64,000 nucleotides of DNA from contig CM034103.1 in the NCBI GenBank assembly GCA_019914945.1, positions 12,400,001-12,464,000 on the forward strand. The letters run 5' to 3'. Shown here piece by piece: positions 59,430 to 64,000 of this stretch. The number at the start of each line of letters is the position of its first letter. Position 1 is the stretch's first letter. The position numbers and the translations under genes were made by a program. The stretch comes from Typha latifolia. Lineage: Eukaryota; Streptophyta; Magnoliopsida; Poales; Typhaceae. The notes below the pieces were generated by a model, which searched no databases, was not told where the DNA came from, and was given only the letters and a program-made list of their open reading frames with translations.

Positions 59430-59665
59430 AAACTCGTATGCATGTATGTTTTATATATAAATATACCTTGTCTTTTAGCATGGGAAGATCCCCTCTAGTA
59501 GTGATTTTTTTGGAGGGCGAGAGAGATAAGAGACCAGGAGGATAATAAATGGAGGAGCTTCGGTCTGCGTAGGAGTGGTGCAGGGGGGTCTCTTTGTATA
59601 GAAGGACGAGATAGCTCTGAGGTACAACTACAGAAGGTTAGGTTTCAACCAAAAATAGTAGCTCA

Positions 59666-59668
<3 letters not shown>

Positions 59669-59729
<61 letters not shown>
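59669..59729. repeat. (CT)n microsatellite, about 30 units
   Basis: An uninterrupted CT run of about 61 bases, in the divergent promoter region between the SKU5-like and MTHFR genes. Confidence 0.97.
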
Positions 59730-59732
<3 letters not shown>

Positions 59733-60842
59733 GACTCTTTGCTCCAAACATTGCGCCCTTCCTCACAAATTAGAAGTTGGGATACATTGTAGGAGAGGAT
59801 GATACTTTGGATGATAACTATTATTGTCTCTCTTTCTCTTATTTGTGGATAGTTAAAATTTGACCAATTCCTACGTGTTAGTCTTGCATTATAGGAAGAA
59901 ATGGCAGATTCCATAGTTATTAGGTGCACATATGAATATATTTTTAGCTCAGCATCACTTATTAAATAACCAGGTAGTGCTATGTTGAGATAAATAATTA
60001 ACCTAAACTAACCAGCATACTCATGGTCAACGCCGGCATCTTGTGATGAGATATGCTAAGATCCTAATTAATTGGATTGTGTTCAAATTTTTCAGACAAG
60101 AATATAGCTTTCTAGTGGTAGGTGGACAAGACTATTCTTCCAGCTGAGAAGTGTATATTTCCAACTTCGTACCACAAAGTCCAACACCCACCAACACCAT
60201 CTGCAGAACTTAATTTCCTCCTCCCTGTTTCATTCCCAACTACATTTAAAATGTTTGGCAACTAATTATATATTAGATAAAAGAGGTATATGAGTATTTA
60301 TTCATTTAAGTTAGTAGTTTGACTTATTATAAGATTATATAATAATATAATATAATATATTACAGTGTTTTTTGAGATTATATGATACTAATTTTAATCT
60401 TTGAATACGAAATTGTGTACAAATATTTGCTACATCTGACCTAACCCACCTTCCCCCAATCCCAAGTGGACATAATGTCGCCATTGGGTTGGGGTTGGTG
60501 TGGGATAGCGATGGAGAAGCTCAACAACATACCCTTCGAATTAACACCTCCTCACATAATATTAAGGGTAAAAATATAAATTTCCAACTCTAAAATGGCC
60601 ACGGGACTCCTAATCTAATTCATCTTTATATATAATTAAATGTATTTTTAGAAAAAAATTAAGACTTAAAAATTGAGATTAAGTAATTAAATTCGGGGCT
60701 TAGTCTCAAAATATTAAAATATTCTCCGCGGTTGTTGAACAGAGATTCCAGTATATACTTGCCCATATCTCACCAAACTAGAGCGCACTCCCACTTCCTC
60801 TCTTGTGTTCCTCCCACCTCCATCGCCCGGAGAGAGAGAGAG
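59730..60842. promoter_or_regulatory. Divergent intergenic region SKU5-like / MTHFR
   Basis: AT-rich sequence with a long TA-rich stretch near 60.25-60.4 kb. The MTHFR leader ends in a GA repeat that touches its ATG. A weak TATATA at 60752 is the only TATA candidate. Confidence 0.4.
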
Positions 60843-63800
60843 ATGAAGGTTATAGAGAAGATCCATGCGGTGGCGGAAGGAGAAGGGAGGACGGTGTTCT
60901 CCTTCGAGTACTTCCCGCCGAAAACAGAGGAAGGGGTGGAGAATCTCTTCGAGCGCATGGATCGGATGGTGTCTCACAACCCATCCTTCTGCGACATCAC
61001 ATGGGGAGCTGGTGGATCCACGGCGGACCTCACCCTCGACATCGCCAAGCGGATGCAGAACATGGTAAGATCTAGATCTGGAGTTGGTCGCTCGCCATTG
61101 CTCGATCTGGTGTTGGTTTGATTGGATTTGCATTGGGCTTTTCGGGAAATGGTGAATTTGACGGGTTTTACTACTTGGGTTTTTGTTTTAATGCCTTTGA
61201 CTGGATGCTTTTCGTACTTAATGGGTGTGATAGGTTGAGAGATTCACAAAATGATGGAGAGATAGTTTATTGTTTTTCGAATTAGCTCGATCTGAGCTCA
61301 GTGTGGTGGGTTGCGATTTGGTATTAGAGAAATAGTAGAAAAGTGGTATTTTGATGGATTTTGCCACTTGAGTATTTGCTTTTAATCCTTTAGATTCAAA
61401 ATTTTCGCCCTCAGTGGGTTGTAGGACTTTGGTCGGTGAAATATCCAGATTTGATCTTTCCATTGTTGGATTTTCCGGATCTGGCTCTTTACATGTCAAA
61501 TATTGCCACAGGCGCTTGTATACTTATGTTTCCCCGTCTTTGATTGGAACATTTTACGTTCAAGTATTACTTTTACTTAAGCTGGTAGGAGGATAGAGGA
61601 ATTAATGAAGTTGTACGATTTGTTTTGTTCTGCCAAAGCTACTTAAGTAATGATATGGCTTCTTTTCCACTAGCTGCGGTTGGAGTGTAGAGAATTAACG
61701 AATAAATAGTAGATTGATGCGACTTGGTACTTGCAGGGGAATGGCGTACTTCCGACAACTTAATAATGATAGTATTTTCCTTAGTAGTTCAATGAAAATT
61801 TTCTATTGGACTTTTGAGTAGAAAATTTATCCTCCTACTCATAAATTGAGATTGTGCTGTTCTCTGATAAATTAACTTCCTCATAACTCTTGCCATAAGC
61901 ACAATTGCTGGCTTTTCACATTTTGGAACTTGATTATGCTCTTGTAGGTCTGCGTGGAAACAATGATGCACTTGACTTGCACAAACATGCCAGTGGAGAA
62001 GATCGACCATGCTTTGGATACCATCAAGGCCAATGGAATCCAAAATGTTCTGGCACTTAGAGGAGATCCTCCTCATGGTCAGGATAAGTTTGTTCAAGTA
62101 GCTGGTGGATTTGCTTGTGCCCTTGATCTGGTAACTCTCTTTTACACAATTCGAGTCGCTGTCACCTTTTCAGATTGAAGGTTATTGTGAAATGCAGTTA
62201 GTGCACATAGCATCTAATTCCACTTCTAAAATTTAGTTCCTAGTGCTTATGTGAATTTGGGCAATCCTGATGATCAGAATTTACATAAATTGAAATGGAT
62301 GTTGAGCAATTTCTTGACACCTTGAAACTCTTTAGTACGTAATCATGACTGCTGAAATTAACTTACAGGTACAGCATATTCGAGCTAAGTATGGTGACTA
62401 CTTTGGCATAACTGTTGCTGGTTATCCAGGTCATTTCAAATTGACCAATTACATTAGTACATTTCTGCTTAAACTTAACTGTCAGATATCTCGTTTCCTA
62501 AAGAATTTTGCTTATTATCAGAGGCGCACCCTGACATGATACAAAGTGATGGAGGTGCTACATTGGAAGCTTACAGCAACGATCTTGCTTATTTGAAGAG
62601 AAAGGTGCAAAATGCTGCTTTTTTTCATTTCTTTTCTGCAGTTCTAATAAATCATTCCATGCATTTACTTGACAACTGATTGTACTGTTCAAATACAAGA
62701 TATGCTTTCATCAAAACAGTTATATTTGGAAGACATGTCAAAGCTTATCAAAATATACTGAGCTTCTAATATATATCTTGCCAGATAAGTCATTATCATC
62801 CAACAGAAACTGTTTGGTTTAGTAGAAACTTCAAACCTGGCTAAAGCTTTTATCTCTTCTCTTAAACCCCCTTGAAATGATGCATTTAGAATCTTTCTAC
62901 ATGCTAGTATATACAAAGAAGTGCCCCAGCCCTTGAGATCATTGTTTAACATGTTTCGTGTGCTTGAGCTGTTGATTGTTGTTGTCATTTTTTTTTGTTT
63001 CGTTGCTGTGGTTGTTATCATTATTCATTCTGCTCTTATCATAAATCTTTCATCACATAGATCTGTTACTCTCTCATCTGTCTCTATTGAACAGGTTGAT
63101 GCTGGTGCTGACCTCATTATCACTCAGCTCTTCTATGACACTGACAACTTTCTAAAGTTTGTGAATGACTGTCGTCAGATTGGGATAACCTGCCCAATCG
63201 TTCCTGGCATAATGCCTATTAATAACTACAAAGGTTTCTTGCGAATGACTGGATTCTGCAAAACTAAGGTGAGGCTCTTTTATCGTAAGAATCATACTGT
63301 TCACCTAGATTCTGCCTGGTTAACAAGCCATATATTTGGAAAAGTATCTTGTTGCCTTTGAACCAAGCACACAATGTTGAGATTTCCTTTTAGCCTTATA
63401 TCATTGTCATCTAATTCATGATATACAAGACCTATTAATGGTATCCTTTGGCTATAGTGGTTTGGTCACACATGTTTACATGTTACTTTTCTGTGGATAC
63501 AAAAAAATTTGCTTGAAATTCATAATAATATGTTCACTTTGTCTTGCAGATACCATCTGAAATTACTGCTGCACTGGAGCCTATCAAAGACAATGAAGAG
63601 GCTGTTAGGGCATATGGAATCCACCTTGGAACTGAAATGTGCAAGAAAATTTTAGCTACTGGGATAAAAACAGTGCATCTTTACACACTAAACATGGAGA
63701 AATCTGCATTAGCCATATTACTGGTAATACTTCGAGTTCTCTTTTTTTTTTTTTTTTTGCTTTCTACTATCTCTAATACTAAATAAATTGTTCTTCCAGA

Positions 63801-63900
63801 ATCTTGGACTGATTGAGGAGTCTAAGATTTCAAGGTCATTACCATGGAGGCCTTCAACAAATGTTTTTCGTGTTAAAGAAGATGTTCGGCCCATCTTCTG
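60843..63900 (+). CDS. MTHFR: Methylenetetrahydrofolate reductase, 5' part (continues beyond window)
   Basis: Seven exons, 60843-61064, 61948-62130, 62369-62429, 62522-62604, 63095-63268, 63550-63723 and 63800-63900, encode the first 332 residues of about 595. The last exon ends at a GTATGC donor and the gene continues past the edge. The enzyme reduces methylene- to methyl-tetrahydrofolate for methionine synthesis; plant forms are cytosolic and prefer NADH. The FAD-binding TIM barrel is nearly complete: [15 protein letters not shown] with the catalytic Glu, [48 protein letters not shown] and [16 protein letters not shown]. The reductase-regulatory linker [19 protein letters not shown] begins the C-terminal part. 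The start matches the family (MKVIEKI). The right half, with the regulatory domain, is outside the window. Confidence 0.97.
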
Positions 63901-64000
63901 GTATGCTTTGCTTTTCACTGTTTCTTAAAAGTTGCAAATGGAAGCCCCTCACTGTACTCGAGTGTTGGTAGATACTATTCCTGATATTATCTGGACAACT

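Noticed and set aside
59345..59443. In-frame upstream ATG extending the SKU5-like protein
   Set aside because: It would bury the signal peptide and lies at or before the probable TATA box.

Overview
This is nuclear DNA of a flowering plant. Nearly every gene is split by GT-AG introns, the intergenic DNA is AT-rich and full of homopolymers and microsatellites, there is a nuclear-type tRNA-Pro, and the products include a chloroplast NDH subunit, organelle-targeted proteins and plant-only families. Several genes have strongly GC-rich coding exons (the cation/H+ exchanger, the SKU5-like gene, exon 1 of the uniporter and of ATG18) next to AT-rich neighbours. That contrast is common in monocots, so a monocot, possibly a non-grass one, is my best guess; this is inference, not proof.

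Layout, left to right: the 3' end of a telobox-MYB gene (+); mitochondrial-type ribosomal protein L24 (-); V-ATPase subunit E (+); a seven-exon STAR/KH RNA-binding protein of the SPIN1 type (-); a long AT-rich spacer; two unidentified convergent transcription units seen only as terminal exons (+ near 20.8-21.2 kb, - near 21.8-22.4 kb); an intronless DUF1191 membrane protein (-); an ATG18/PROPPIN autophagy protein (+) with a tRNA-Pro(UGG) about 125 bp after its stop; a repeat-rich stretch with CT tracts and palindromes; NdhN of the chloroplast NDH complex (+); a plant-conserved protein of unknown function (+); cofactor-independent phosphoglycerate mutase (-); a CHX15-like cation/H+ exchanger (-); a mitochondrial calcium uniporter (+); an organellar PPR-type protein like At4g18975 (-); a candidate 52-residue peptide gene with its own TATA box (+); an SKU5-similar multicopper-oxidase-like protein (-); and methylenetetrahydrofolate reductase (+), cut by the right edge.

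The genes do not form a pathway or cluster. They are mostly housekeeping loci of primary metabolism (glycolysis, one-carbon), ion and proton transport, organelle function and autophagy. Gene models were built by hand: splice sites were placed from GT/AG signals and reading-phase continuity, and each full model sums to a multiple of three. I see no CRISPR, operon, phage or obvious biosynthetic cluster. The items most worth a second look are the small-peptide gene at 56.2 kb, the two unnamed convergent genes at 19.2-23 kb, a GC-AG intron in the mutase, a 22-nt micro-exon in the PPR gene, a perfect 91-bp tandem duplication beside a splice acceptor in the V-ATPase gene, and an A/T hairpin just before the NdhN start codon.
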